Source of the DNA: JBOGXB01 sp050694215
Lineage (GTDB): Bacteria > Actinomycetota > CADDZG01 > WHSQ01
Length of the DNA stretch: 32,786 nt
Direction of reading: 5' to 3'
Assembly (NCBI GenBank): GCA_050694215.1
Contig: JBOGXB010000019.1
Coordinates: forward strand, 1 to 32,786
Made by a program: the position numbers and the translations under genes. The notes under the pieces were generated by a model. It was given only the letters and a program-made list of their open reading frames with translations. It did no database searches and was not told the DNA's origin. Positions 15,072 to 22,646 of the stretch are shown here, in pieces (positions within the stretch are counted from its first letter, which is position 1; every line of letters begins with the position of its first letter).

Positions 15072-15530
15072 CTATATGGGCTTACCGGCGATGCGCATCT
15101 GGGCTTCGCTGCCCAAGGCCAGCTGCTCCGCGGTATCGACGGCCACCACCGCCTCTCCGGTAAGCAGTGCGCTCCAGACGAACTCTGCATCACGAGTAGA
15201 GGCCGGTGCGACCGATCGGAAGCGCAATGGGTCAACCCAGCCGATGTCGAGGGTCTCACTCCGACCCAGGATCTTGACGTCCATGCGCTCGATCCCGAGC
15301 GCAGCGACGACGGCCACTCCCGGCACTCGCGACAGCCGCTTCGTCTGTGCGTCGGAGAGCGCCTTGGTCATCTCGACTTTGAAAGCCGGCGCGGCCGGTA
15401 GGGGCTCGGGCAGGTTCAGCGCCCCGACCTGGGGAGGAGATTGGTTCGGTGCGCGCTCGTATGCCGGCTCGCGCCCTCCACAGGCGGCGCCGAGCAAGAC
15501 GATCGTCAAAGCAACCGTGAGTCTCTTCAT
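15072..15530 (-). CDS. Lipoprotein, N-terminal part of the frameshifted M15 peptidase gene
   Basis: 152 residues from ATG 15530. The signal peptide ends in LLGAAC (lipobox Cys about 17). The remainder (VEMTKALSDAQTKRL, VVAVDTAEQLALGSEAQMRIAGKP) resembles the periplasmic core domain of MacB/FtsX-like permeases, and this resemblance continues in the next frame (GAFADNGAPNLADVIVASHVG) after the TAG at 15072. Dropping two bases (TA, 15073-15074) or adding one restores a single protein of about 370 residues. No good Shine-Dalgarno stands directly before 15530; the strong AGGGAGG upstream instead serves a five-codon frame (MRLIP) at 15545-15528. Confidence 0.7.
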   Translation of the reverse strand: MKRLTVALTIVLLGAACGGREPAYERAPNQSPPQVGALNLPEPLPAAPAFKVEMTKALSDAQTKRLSRVPGVAVVAALGIERMDVKILGRSETLDIGWVDPLRFRSVAPASTRDAEFVWSALLTGEAVVAVDTAEQLALGSEAQMRIAGKPI

Positions 15531-15553
15531 GGGATCAGGCGCATATGCACCTC

Positions 15554-15566
15554 CCTAATGATTAGG
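15554..15566. promoter_or_regulatory. Operator-like palindrome upstream of the lipoprotein gene
   Basis: CCTAAT-G-ATTAGG is a perfect inverted repeat with a one-base centre in an otherwise GC-rich gap between ccmB and the lipoprotein gene. On the minus strand it lies directly before, and partly in, the AGGGAGG ribosome site. It could be a repressor site or an mRNA hairpin. No regulator is encoded nearby. Confidence 0.3.
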
Positions 15567-15600
15567 CGCGGCCCCCGAACACCCCTGTCCCCACGGACCG

Positions 15601-16356
15601 TCAATCCAGGACGTACTCGAAGGCCAGTGCAGCGGCGACGCCCACGATCACGTCGAATGCAACGAGGATGCCGAACCACCCTTTGGCAGCGACCTCCTCG
15701 AGCCCGCCTCCCAGAAGGAGGTCCGAGGTCAGCTCCACCGCGGCTAAGAAGATCGGTACGAGCGTGGGAAGGGCGAGGATCGGGAGCATGAGCTCGCGAC
15801 TGCGCGTGTGAGCGGCGACGGAAGCGAACAAGGTTCCGATGGCGACGAAGCCGATATCGACTAGCGCGGTGATCAGCAGAAGCACGAGCCACCCGGCCCC
15901 CAAGTCCAACGAGAAGAGGACGCCGAAGGCGGGAAGAAGGAGGACTTCTACCGCCACGACGTAGAAGAGATTCGCGCCCGCTTTGCCGAGGAACAGCCCG
16001 GTGCGATCGATGGGGACGAGCAACAAGACCTCGATCGCCCCCGCTTCGCGTTCGACTTCGAAGGTGCGCGCGAATCCGACCAACCCTGCGAAGAGCACGG
16101 TGATCCAGAGGAAGGCGGCGAGAACGACGCCCAACGACGCAGTTCCCACGGGCAGGTCTGCCGGAGCGCGTAGGTCGCCATCGGGTGGGAGCGAGAACGC
16201 GAGGAGGAGAGTCACCGCGAGCGAGAACGCGAGCATCGGGGGGAGGGTGTCTCGTCCCCGCATCTCAACGCGCAGATCTTTGCTCGCGAGAACGGTGACC
16301 TTTGCGAGGAATCCCCGCTCCGGGGGTCGCGCCGCGGCGGCTCCTGAATCGGTCAC
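15601..16356 (-). CDS. ccmB: Haem exporter permease CcmB
   Basis: 251 residues and about six membrane helices. CcmB is the permease partner of CcmA in the CcmABCD complex that frees haem-loaded CcmE from CcmC. The family pattern is visible in KDLRVEMRGRDTL at the N-terminus, FARTFEVEREAGAIEVLLLVP and KAGANLFYVVAVEVLLLP, and in HTRSRELMLPILALPTLVPI. The GTG start overlaps the ccmA stop (GTGA). The stop is followed by a 70-base gap and then the lipoprotein/M15 gene. Confidence 0.92.
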   Translation of the reverse strand: MTDSGAAAARPPERGFLAKVTVLASKDLRVEMRGRDTLPPMLAFSLAVTLLLAFSLPPDGDLRAPADLPVGTASLGVVLAAFLWITVLFAGLVGFARTFEVEREAGAIEVLLLVPIDRTGLFLGKAGANLFYVVAVEVLLLPAFGVLFSLDLGAGWLVLLLITALVDIGFVAIGTLFASVAAHTRSRELMLPILALPTLVPIFLAAVELTSDLLLGGGLEEVAAKGWFGILVAFDVIVGVAAALAFEYVLD

Positions 16357-17018
16357 ACTCGCACTCCGTCGCTCCGGTAAGCACCCTGCTTGACGAGTCT
16401 TCCGCGCTGCAGGATGACTCCCGCATCCGCATACGCCTTGACCTTCTTGGCCCCGTGAGTGGCAACGATCGCGAGACGATCACCCGTTCCGGTCTCTCTC
16501 CACCCCTTCACGGCCGCCGAGACCAGGGCGGAGGCGTCATCGTCGAGGTTCGCGTATGGCTCGTCGAGCAAGAGGATGCCGGGTTCGTGTAGCAACGCGC
16601 GGGCCACTGCGGCACGCCGGCTGTATCCGGCCGAGAGGGCGTCCACCCGGGCCCCCGCCTTTTCCGTCAAGCCGAGCTGATGGATCACATCCGGGATGCG
16701 GGTGCGCTTGACTCCGTACATCTGTGCGAAGAACTCGAGGTTCTCCGCGATCGTGAGTCGTTCGTACAGGCCCGGTTGGTGGCCCGCGTAGCCGATGTTG
16801 CGACGAAACTCCTCGTCCACGTCGTTCGAGGGGACGCCGAAGAGCGACAACGACCCTCGAGTGGGACGAAGCAACCCCGCGATCACCCTGAGAAGGGTCG
16901 ACTTGCCGGACCCGTTCTGTCCGAACAGACCGGTCACCCCCGGATTGATATTGAGGTCGAGTGAGTCGATCGCAGTCGTGCGCCCGAATACGACGGTGAG
17001 ATCGCGCGTCTCGATCAT
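16353..17018 (-). CDS. ccmA: Haem exporter ATP-binding protein CcmA
   Basis: 221-residue ABC ATPase. Walker A is GQNGSGKST (33-41), the signature is LSAGYSRR (128-135) and Walker B is ILLLDEPYANLD (148-159), with an ATHG switch. The LSAG form is typical of CcmA (usually LSAGQ); here Tyr replaces Gln. It powers release of holo-CcmE rather than haem transport itself. The ATG overlaps the preceding stop by four bases (ATGA), and its own stop overlaps ccmB. Confidence 0.92.
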   Translation of the reverse strand: MIETRDLTVVFGRTTAIDSLDLNINPGVTGLFGQNGSGKSTLLRVIAGLLRPTRGSLSLFGVPSNDVDEEFRRNIGYAGHQPGLYERLTIAENLEFFAQMYGVKRTRIPDVIHQLGLTEKAGARVDALSAGYSRRAAVARALLHEPGILLLDEPYANLDDDASALVSAAVKGWRETGTGDRLAIVATHGAKKVKAYADAGVILQRGRLVKQGAYRSDGVRV

Positions 17019-18202
17019 TGCGCGTGTTCAGGCGCGAAGTCGCGCAGCTCCTCCTTGAGCTGCTTGCGTCGGATCCTCCATTCGGATTCGCCGACGTTCC
17101 CCGCTTGGTACGAGACGTCGAGCGCCGCGATGGCTTCGATGACCTCCGCGCGCGTGGCGGAGGCAGGACGTGGCGACGGGGCGGGCCCTCTGGTTGTCCG
17201 GGGTCTCCGGGCACGGCGATAGGCGAGAGCGCCCAGCACGACGATTAGCGCGATGACGGCCGCTATGCCGGCGACGAGACCGGGCTCCAGTCCCGCACGC
17301 GCGATGGCCACGGCCTGGACGGGATCGCCGGGATCGATCGAGTCGCCGGTGGCCCACCTTCGGTAGGTCGTGCCCTCGATGTCGACAGTGTCTCCGCCGT
17401 CGAGCCGGTTGCTCTCGACCCCGAGGGGGTCGGCGGCATAGACGGAGAGCTCCCCGATCGAGTACAGCGCGCTGCGAGACACGTCGAAGGAGCCTCCGCT
17501 GCCGGGCAGCTCGTAGGTGTATGTGATGCGGTTCTCGCCGGGTGGGATCGCGACGGTGACTCCGAACCCGAAGTCGGTTTGCACGATGCGAGGGATGTCG
17601 AGTTCCGCATCAAGGATCCGCACGCCTCGCTCGCTCGCACCGGGGGGAAGGGCGAAGCCAAGGGAAGGAGTACTTGCTGCGCCCGCGCCCTCGGTCTCGG
17701 CCCCCCGGCCGATGTAGGCGAGGTCGGTGGGATTGACGACGACCACGGATTCGACGACGCCTGCCCTGCCGTCGTCGGGCACCACGAAGACGTCGTTCCT
17801 TCGTATGAAGATCGCGGCAGGATCGGTAGTCGTCTCCCACACGCGAAGCGTCGTCTCGATCACGGGCGTCTGCTCGCTATCGGAAGGGATCGACACCGCC
17901 CGCCCGGCGAAGAGGCCTCCTGCGTAGGTCGCGTCGAGCGCGTAGAGGCGGTCGTCACCGGTTGGGAGGCCGGTGAAGCTGTATGTGCCGGCCCGGCTCG
18001 TCGTCGCGGTCCGCTCAAGGCTCTCGCTGCCGTTCTGAGTGGCACCCACGAGGGTCACCTCGACACCGGGCTGAGGTTTTCCCGTCGCGCCGTTTACGAC
18101 CTGGCCCTCGATCACGCCCCTGGGTGCGGCGTACGCCGCGGCAGGGCCCAGCGATGAAAAGAGGGCGGCGGAGACGAGTATCAGCCGCCGCATCGAGAGC
18201 AT
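17015..18202 (-). CDS. Membrane protein with carboxypeptidase-regulatory-like domain, within the ccm operon
   Basis: About 395 residues. A signal peptide (ends near AAAYAAP) is followed by a CarboxypepD_reg-type beta-sandwich (GVIEGQVVNGATGKPQPGV). A long beta-rich extracytoplasmic region, one membrane helix (GLVAGIAAVIALIVVLGALA) and a charged cytoplasmic tail complete it. The tail (ALDVSYQAGNVGESEWRIRR) resembles the helical segment of the CcmI-like protein encoded just upstream. The ATG at 18202 follows GGGAGGG closely; ATG 18193 is the alternative. Both overlap the preceding gene, and the stop overlaps ccmA. A dedicated partner of haem handling is inferred from position; this is not one of the classical ccm genes. 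Confidence 0.7.
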   Translation of the reverse strand: MLSMRRLILVSAALFSSLGPAAAYAAPRGVIEGQVVNGATGKPQPGVEVTLVGATQNGSESLERTATTSRAGTYSFTGLPTGDDRLYALDATYAGGLFAGRAVSIPSDSEQTPVIETTLRVWETTTDPAAIFIRRNDVFVVPDDGRAGVVESVVVVNPTDLAYIGRGAETEGAGAASTPSLGFALPPGASERGVRILDAELDIPRIVQTDFGFGVTVAIPPGENRITYTYELPGSGGSFDVSRSALYSIGELSVYAADPLGVESNRLDGGDTVDIEGTTYRRWATGDSIDPGDPVQAVAIARAGLEPGLVAGIAAVIALIVVLGALAYRRARRPRTTRGPAPSPRPASATRAEVIEAIAALDVSYQAGNVGESEWRIRRKQLKEELRDFAPEHAQ

Positions 18203-18573
18203 TGCCCTCCCGTAGGACTCGGTCGCCCGCAGGATGGGCACACCATACGCGCACGAGCGGCAGCGATCTCGGCCTCCAGCTCCTCGTCGCCGAGCTCGCT
18301 CGCCTGGATGGCATCGAGCTCATGTAGAGCCGTCAGCGCTTCCCTCTCGTACTGGTCACGAAGCAACTCGAAATCCCGGACAGAGAGCTTGCCGACGTCG
18401 CGTTCCTCTTCGAGATCGATGATCGCCGTCAATGCGGCCGCCTTACGCTCGCCGATGCGTGCGACGTCATCCGACCTATCGGGGAATGCTCGACGCGGTC
18501 CGCGGCGCAGGGGAGCGGCGACGTATGCCAGAGCCGCCAGGGCCAGGAGCGCCACTATCACGACCCAGATCAC
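18181..18573 (-). CDS. Short CcmI-like protein with C-terminal zinc ribbon
   Basis: 130 residues from a GTG that overlaps the ccmH stop (GTGA). One N-terminal membrane helix (VIWVVIVALLALAALAYVAAPL) is followed by a helical hairpin (IIDLEEERDVGKLSVRDFELL) typical of the N-terminal part of CcmI/CycH. The C-terminus is a CX2C-X9-CX2C ribbon (CPSCGRPSPTGGQCSRCG). CcmI normally presents apocytochrome to CcmF/H through TPR repeats, which are missing here. Longer frames upstream are rejected because they lie inside ccmH. Confidence 0.78.
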   Translation of the reverse strand: MIWVVIVALLALAALAYVAAPLRRGPRRAFPDRSDDVARIGERKAAALTAIIDLEEERDVGKLSVRDFELLRDQYEREALTALHELDAIQASELGDEELEAEIAAARARMVCPSCGRPSPTGGQCSRCGG

Positions 18574-19049
18574 CGTTCGCTCCTGATCATCGCCAGCTCT
18601 CGCTCCAGCCTCCGCCGGTCGCGCTCGCCGACCTCCTCGCGTCCCGTCGGACCTTCCGGCGCACCTCTCGGCGCGGCCCTGCTCGTCCAGCGCTTGAGAA
18701 GCAACCAGCCGAGAACGAGACCCACGAGGAGCCCGGCTCCCGGGAGCGCCCACGCGAGCCAGCCACCGTCCCGGGCGGAAGGCGAAGAGAAGATGGCCGC
18801 GCCGTACTCGGACTCGAGCCGGGCGAGTATCTGGTCTTCACTCTGCCCCTGACGCGCCCACCTCTCGATGCGATCTCGGAGCGCCAGCGCGGCCGCGGAC
18901 GAACAGTCGTGGAGGGTGACCCCCGGGCAGAAGGGCGACATCACCTTCGCTGCGATGTCGTTGGCCACCTCCTCCGGACCGGCTGCGGCAGGCGAGGCGA
19001 GCAGCAGCAGAACGATGAGCGCGGCGACGGCGCAGGAAGTCTTGCTCAT
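18570..19049 (-). CDS. ccmH: CcmH-family thiol protein with unusual Cys spacing
   Basis: 159 residues. A signal peptide (1-23) is followed by the CcmH three-helix domain (LRDRIERWARQGQSEDQILARLESEYG), a membrane helix (about 102-120) and a charged tail. CcmH reduces the CXXCH cysteines of apocytochrome c. The usual LRCxxCQ motif is replaced by SPFCPGVTLHDCSS, a CX7C pair (Cys41, Cys49). The ATG overlaps the ccmF stop (ATGA). Fold and position make the family call safe; whether the wide pair is redox-active is open. Confidence 0.88.
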   Translation of the reverse strand: MSKTSCAVAALIVLLLLASPAAAGPEEVANDIAAKVMSPFCPGVTLHDCSSAAALALRDRIERWARQGQSEDQILARLESEYGAAIFSSPSARDGGWLAWALPGAGLLVGLVLGWLLLKRWTSRAAPRGAPEGPTGREEVGERDRRRLERELAMIRSER

Positions 19050-21043
19050 CTGGTTGCCACCGCGGGTTCCCGCACTCGTGTACGAACCTGCGCGGCTGCC
19101 GGTTGAGGCCCGCGCCCGGACATGATGACTCCCATCCCGACCGCCATGACCGCCGCCCCTGCCCAGATCCACCACGTGAGGGGATTGACGAAGGCCCGCA
19201 AGGCGGCGTCGCCATCGGTATCGAAGCCTGTAACCACGAGGTAGAGATCCTCGACCGGGTTCGTCCTGATGGCTACCTCCGACTGGAACTGGCGTTGCGC
19301 TAGATGGAAGTTGCGCTGAGGATGAAGCTTTCCGATGGTCTCCCCGTCTCGCGCGACGGTGACCTCTGCAGCGACCATCTGCTTCTCGGGCGTACTCGCC
19401 TGGCGGGCGCCTTCGTACTCGAGCTCATACGAACCGACGCGCATCGATTCGCCGGGGCTGAGCAACGCCTGCCGCTCGACCTTGAAGGCGGCCCCCGTGA
19501 ACCCGATGACGATGAGCACGATCCCCAGATGCACTATGTAGCCGCCATAGCGACGCCGGTTCCGTGAGAGTGTCTTGGCGATTGCCGCGCCCCACGACAA
19601 CTCCTCTCCTCGTTTGTAGATGCGGCCTCCGCGCACGAACTCTCCCGTAATGGCGACGGCCGTGAAAGCGCACAGCGTCAGAGCCAGGATCGCCCCGATG
19701 CTCCGCAGCCCGAACGCGACCAGCAATACGGCAGCCGCCGATCCTGCCAGCAGGGGTGGCCGGATGAGGCGGCCGAACGAGCCCGCGCTCATGCGGCGCC
19801 ACGAGATGAGCGGCCCGAGGCCTGCGAGGCCGAGCAGGACCAGCCCCAAGGGGATGAAAACCGTGTTGAAGAACGGCGGGCCGACCGACAGTCGCACGCC
19901 GCTCGTGACCTCGGCGACGATTGGATAGATCGTTCCCCACAGGACGGTGAACGCCGCGGCGAGGAAGAGCACGTTGTTTGCCAGGAAAGCCGACTCACGC
20001 GACAGCAACGAATCGAAACGATTCTCCCCTCTGAGCGCGTCCAGCCGGTACGCGATGATCCCGAACCCCGCTACGAGCATGAGCCCCAGGAACGGAAGGA
20101 ACCATTTACCGATCGGCCCCTCGGTGAACGTATGAATGCTCGACAGGATGCCCGAGCGGGTGAGGAAGGTGCCGAACACGGCGAGCACGTAGGTCAACAG
20201 GATCAGTGCGACGTTCCACACCTTGAACATCCGTCGCTTCTCCTGGATCACCACCGAGTGCAGATAGGCGGTCGCCGTAAGCCACGGCATGAAGGACGCG
20301 TTCTCGACCGGGTCCCACGCCCAGTAACCGCCCCAACCCAGCTCCGTGTAAGCCCACGCACCGCCGAGCACGATCCCGATTGACAATGCGCTCCACGCGA
20401 ACAACGTCCATCGTCTCGTGTGCGTGAACCAAGACTCATCGAGGTGCTTTGTGATGAGGGCGCCCATCGCGAATGCGAACGGGATGGAGAAGCCGACGAA
20501 GCCCGTGTAGAGCAACGGCGGATGGATCATCATTCCGGGGGATTGCAGCAGCGGGTTGAGCCCACTGCCGTCGGCGGGAACTTCCGCCAGCCGCGTGAAC
20601 GGGCTCGCGGGGAAGACGAGCAACCCCAGGAAGAAGACGGCCACTCCTGCCAGAACCGCGCCGGCCCACGACACCAACGACCCCTCGAGAGACCGCGCTC
20701 TCCGCACGGCAACGACAGAGAACAGCATCAACAGCACGGTCCAGAAGAGAAGCGACCCCTCCATCCCTCCCCACAGCGCGGCCAAGGTGTAGCCGCGGGA
20801 CAGCGACGTGGAGGAATAGCTCGCTACGTATTCGAACGAGAAATCGTGCGCGAACAGAGCGGAGATAAGAGCCACGGCGGCCAACCCCACGAACCCGGCG
20901 GCCGCAGCGAGCGCCCGCGTTCCCGCCGCGGACAGATCTCGCCTGCGCGTGGATCCGCCGATAGCGAGAAGCAAAGCCGCGGCTGCGGTGAAGACAAGCG
21001 CGGCGATTAACGAGGGACGCCCGAGCCCCCCCAGTGAAGCCAT
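19046..21043 (-). CDS. ccmF: Cytochrome c haem lyase CcmF
   Basis: 665 residues with about 15 membrane helices. CcmF takes haem from CcmE and attaches it to apocytochrome c. Evidence: GGMEGSLLFW, MMIHPPLLYTG with haem-binding His174, the WWD motif WGGYWAWDPVENASF (about 237-250), His262 in YLHSVVIQEKR, FGTFLTRSGILSSIHTF, and a C-terminal YGGYIVHLGIVLIVIGF with another conserved His. It begins three bases after the ccmE stop and overlaps ccmH. Length and motifs are standard. Confidence 0.96.
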   Translation of the reverse strand: MASLGGLGRPSLIAALVFTAAAALLLAIGGSTRRRDLSAAGTRALAAAAGFVGLAAVALISALFAHDFSFEYVASYSSTSLSRGYTLAALWGGMEGSLLFWTVLLMLFSVVAVRRARSLEGSLVSWAGAVLAGVAVFFLGLLVFPASPFTRLAEVPADGSGLNPLLQSPGMMIHPPLLYTGFVGFSIPFAFAMGALITKHLDESWFTHTRRWTLFAWSALSIGIVLGGAWAYTELGWGGYWAWDPVENASFMPWLTATAYLHSVVIQEKRRMFKVWNVALILLTYVLAVFGTFLTRSGILSSIHTFTEGPIGKWFLPFLGLMLVAGFGIIAYRLDALRGENRFDSLLSRESAFLANNVLFLAAAFTVLWGTIYPIVAEVTSGVRLSVGPPFFNTVFIPLGLVLLGLAGLGPLISWRRMSAGSFGRLIRPPLLAGSAAAVLLVAFGLRSIGAILALTLCAFTAVAITGEFVRGGRIYKRGEELSWGAAIAKTLSRNRRRYGGYIVHLGIVLIVIGFTGAAFKVERQALLSPGESMRVGSYELEYEGARQASTPEKQMVAAEVTVARDGETIGKLHPQRNFHLAQRQFQSEVAIRTNPVEDLYLVVTGFDTDGDAALRAFVNPLTWWIWAGAAVMAVGMGVIMSGRGPQPAAAQVRTRVREPAVATR

Positions 21044-21046
21044 CGG

Positions 21047-21514
21047 TCAGTTCGCGCTTTCGGCGTCGGCTTTGGCCTTGAACTTCGAGGGGCACTTGGC
21101 GAGTACCTGGCTCGCCGTGAAGATGCGCCCGTCGTAGCTGCCCCGGGCGACGACGTCAACCTCGCTGGAGTCGTTCGCCATGGCCGTCCAGAACGCGTCG
21201 GGGAGCGGCTCGTCGGTGGTGACGCTGAGGGGGGTGTCCCCATCGCTGATCTCGAAGGACGTGGTGAGGCCGGCCCGATCGACGCTGTCGGGCAGGACCT
21301 TGCCGTTCACGCGGTACTCCTCCGTCGTCTCCGTTGGGCCGAGCGCGGCCACCTCGGTAGTGGTGTAGAAGAACGAGATCGATGTCGGTCGGGTCATGGC
21401 CCAGACGACAAGCCCGATCAGGGCGAGCAGGATGACGGCACCTCCGACGAGGAATTTTGCGCGCCGCTTGCCGCCTGTGCCCTTAGTTCTGGGGAGGGTG
21501 GAGGATTGATGCAT
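21047..21514 (-). CDS. ccmE: Haem chaperone CcmE, cysteine-type
   Basis: 155 residues. One membrane helix (about 20-40) anchors an OB-fold domain recognised by EYRVNGKVLPDSV, TTSFEISDG and DAFWTAMANDSSEVDVVARGSYDG. CcmE carries haem from CcmC to CcmF. The usual haem-attaching HxxxY is replaced by VLAKCPSKFKAK: Cys141 in place of His and Phe145 in place of Tyr. Cys-type CcmE is known from archaea and some sulfate reducers. The ATG at 21514 is chosen because it precedes the basic N-terminus; no strong ribosome site is seen. It is the first gene of the operon and diverges from a copC-like gene across 77 bases in which I see no convincing promoter. Confidence 0.9.
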   Translation of the reverse strand: MHQSSTLPRTKGTGGKRRAKFLVGGAVILLALIGLVVWAMTRPTSISFFYTTTEVAALGPTETTEEYRVNGKVLPDSVDRAGLTTSFEISDGDTPLSVTTDEPLPDAFWTAMANDSSEVDVVARGSYDGRIFTASQVLAKCPSKFKAKADAESAN

Positions 21515-21591
21515 CGCTCGGCCAAGACTAAGTGATGCTGATTTTCTCCAAGGCCCGGCCGGTGCGACCTCATCCGCGGGAGGATACGGAG

Positions 21592-22134
21592 ATGGGTTCA
21601 GCGGCCAGGTTGCTCGTCGCTCTGACGACGGGAGGGGTGCTCGCCCTGTCGGCCGGCGCTCCGGCATGGGGTCATGCCGACGTTAGAGAGACCACGCCGA
21701 CCGCGAACTCCAGGGTCGGGAAGCCACCTCGTGTGGTGAAGCTCGTCCTGGCGGAGCCTCCCGGGCCTGGGTCAGCGCTTCGAGTCAGGGACGGTTGTGG
21801 CGGCAACGTCGTCGAGGACGTCGTTGCCTCGGAGGTCGAATCGACTCTCTCTGCAGCGCTCCAGCGCGGGGAGCCCGGTCGGTGGAGGGTCCGCTTCGAG
21901 TCGGTGTCCGCAACCGACGGTCACCTCGTGAGGGGCGGCTTCAAGTTCAGGGTTGCGGGCAAGCACAGATGCGAGAACGAGAGGAAGGTCGCACGAGGAC
22001 AGAACCGGCAAGGACCTCCGGGAGTTGACTTACGCGATGACGAAGGCGGCACGAGCCTGCCCATAGTGCCACTTGCCCTCGGGACCGTGGCGCTGGTCGG
22101 GATCGCGCTGGTCGCACGCAGATCCACTTTGTGA
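21592..22134 (+). CDS. CopC-domain copper-binding membrane protein
   Basis: 180 residues. The signal peptide ends APAWG, giving mature His28 as first residue (HADVRETTPTANSRV), the usual amino-terminal Cu ligand of CopC. The CopC beta-barrel follows, with PPRVVKLVLAEP and the conserved SATDGHLVRGGFKF (His111). A C-terminal helix (about 156-175) anchors it. The ATG at 21592 has an excellent GGGAGGA site; an earlier in-frame ATG at 21532 is rejected because it adds a non-hydrophobic N-terminus. It starts a three-gene set joined by 4-base overlaps and likely handles extracytoplasmic copper, perhaps for the oxidase encoded downstream. Confidence 0.85.
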   Translation: MGSAARLLVALTTGGVLALSAGAPAWGHADVRETTPTANSRVGKPPRVVKLVLAEPPGPGSALRVRDGCGGNVVEDVVASEVESTLSAALQRGEPGRWRVRFESVSATDGHLVRGGFKFRVAGKHRCENERKVARGQNRQGPPGVDLRDDEGGTSLPIVPLALGTVALVGIALVARRSTL

Positions 22135-22646
22135 TCGGTCTCGCCCAAGGAGCCGATACAGGGCCCAACACCGAGTTAACCGTCATCGGTATCGTCGCCC
22201 TGCTGCTTGCTGCGATCTCCGTGCAGCGGCGCTGGGACACGAAGGTCGTGGTTCTCTTGCTGGTTACAGGCGCCGCCGCGGTCGCGGGAGCCTTCACCGT
22301 GTTCGCGGACCGAGACGATACAGGGGGTGCCGTCGGGGGAGAGGTGTCGGGGGCTCGGCTGCGTAGTGCCGTCGTTGCGTTGTGCGAGGCGAGGGCCGAA
22401 GGAGACCCACGTGTCGTGGAGAGGCTCTTCTTCGACCGAGCGCACGCCCAGATGCACCTGCTCGCTCAGGAGTTGGACGACGAGCACAGAGGGAGGACCG
22501 CGGAGTTGCTCGAGACGATGCAAAGAGTCGAGGCCGATCTCGCCGGCAACTCCGCCGCGGTGTCCTCGAGCCTGAGCGAGCTGATCGCGGCTGCGGCGAA
22601 AGGATTGACCGCGCTCTCCATAGACCCTCCCACCTGTGCACAATGA
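22131..22646 (+). CDS. Two-helix membrane protein in the copC-like operon, unknown function
   Basis: 171 residues from a GTG overlapping the preceding stop (GTGA). Two membrane helices (about 17-34 and 38-58) precede a soluble, mostly helical domain (GARLRSAVVALCEARAEGDP, HLLAQELDDEHRGRTAELL) with two cysteines. The soluble part contains HAQMH and looks like a small helical bundle. No family is recognised. Its stop overlaps the next gene by four bases (ATGA). Context suggests it works with the CopC-domain protein and the CX4C lipoprotein. Confidence 0.7.
   Translation: MIGLAQGADTGPNTELTVIGIVALLLAAISVQRRWDTKVVVLLLVTGAAAVAGAFTVFADRDDTGGAVGGEVSGARLRSAVVALCEARAEGDPRVVERLFFDRAHAQMHLLAQELDDEHRGRTAELLETMQRVEADLAGNSAAVSSSLSELIAAAAKGLTALSIDPPTCAQ

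Noticed and set aside
15065..15080. Programmed frameshifting in the M15 gene
   Set aside because: CCCATATAG is not a recognised slippery site and no downstream pseudoknot is evident; an indel is simpler.
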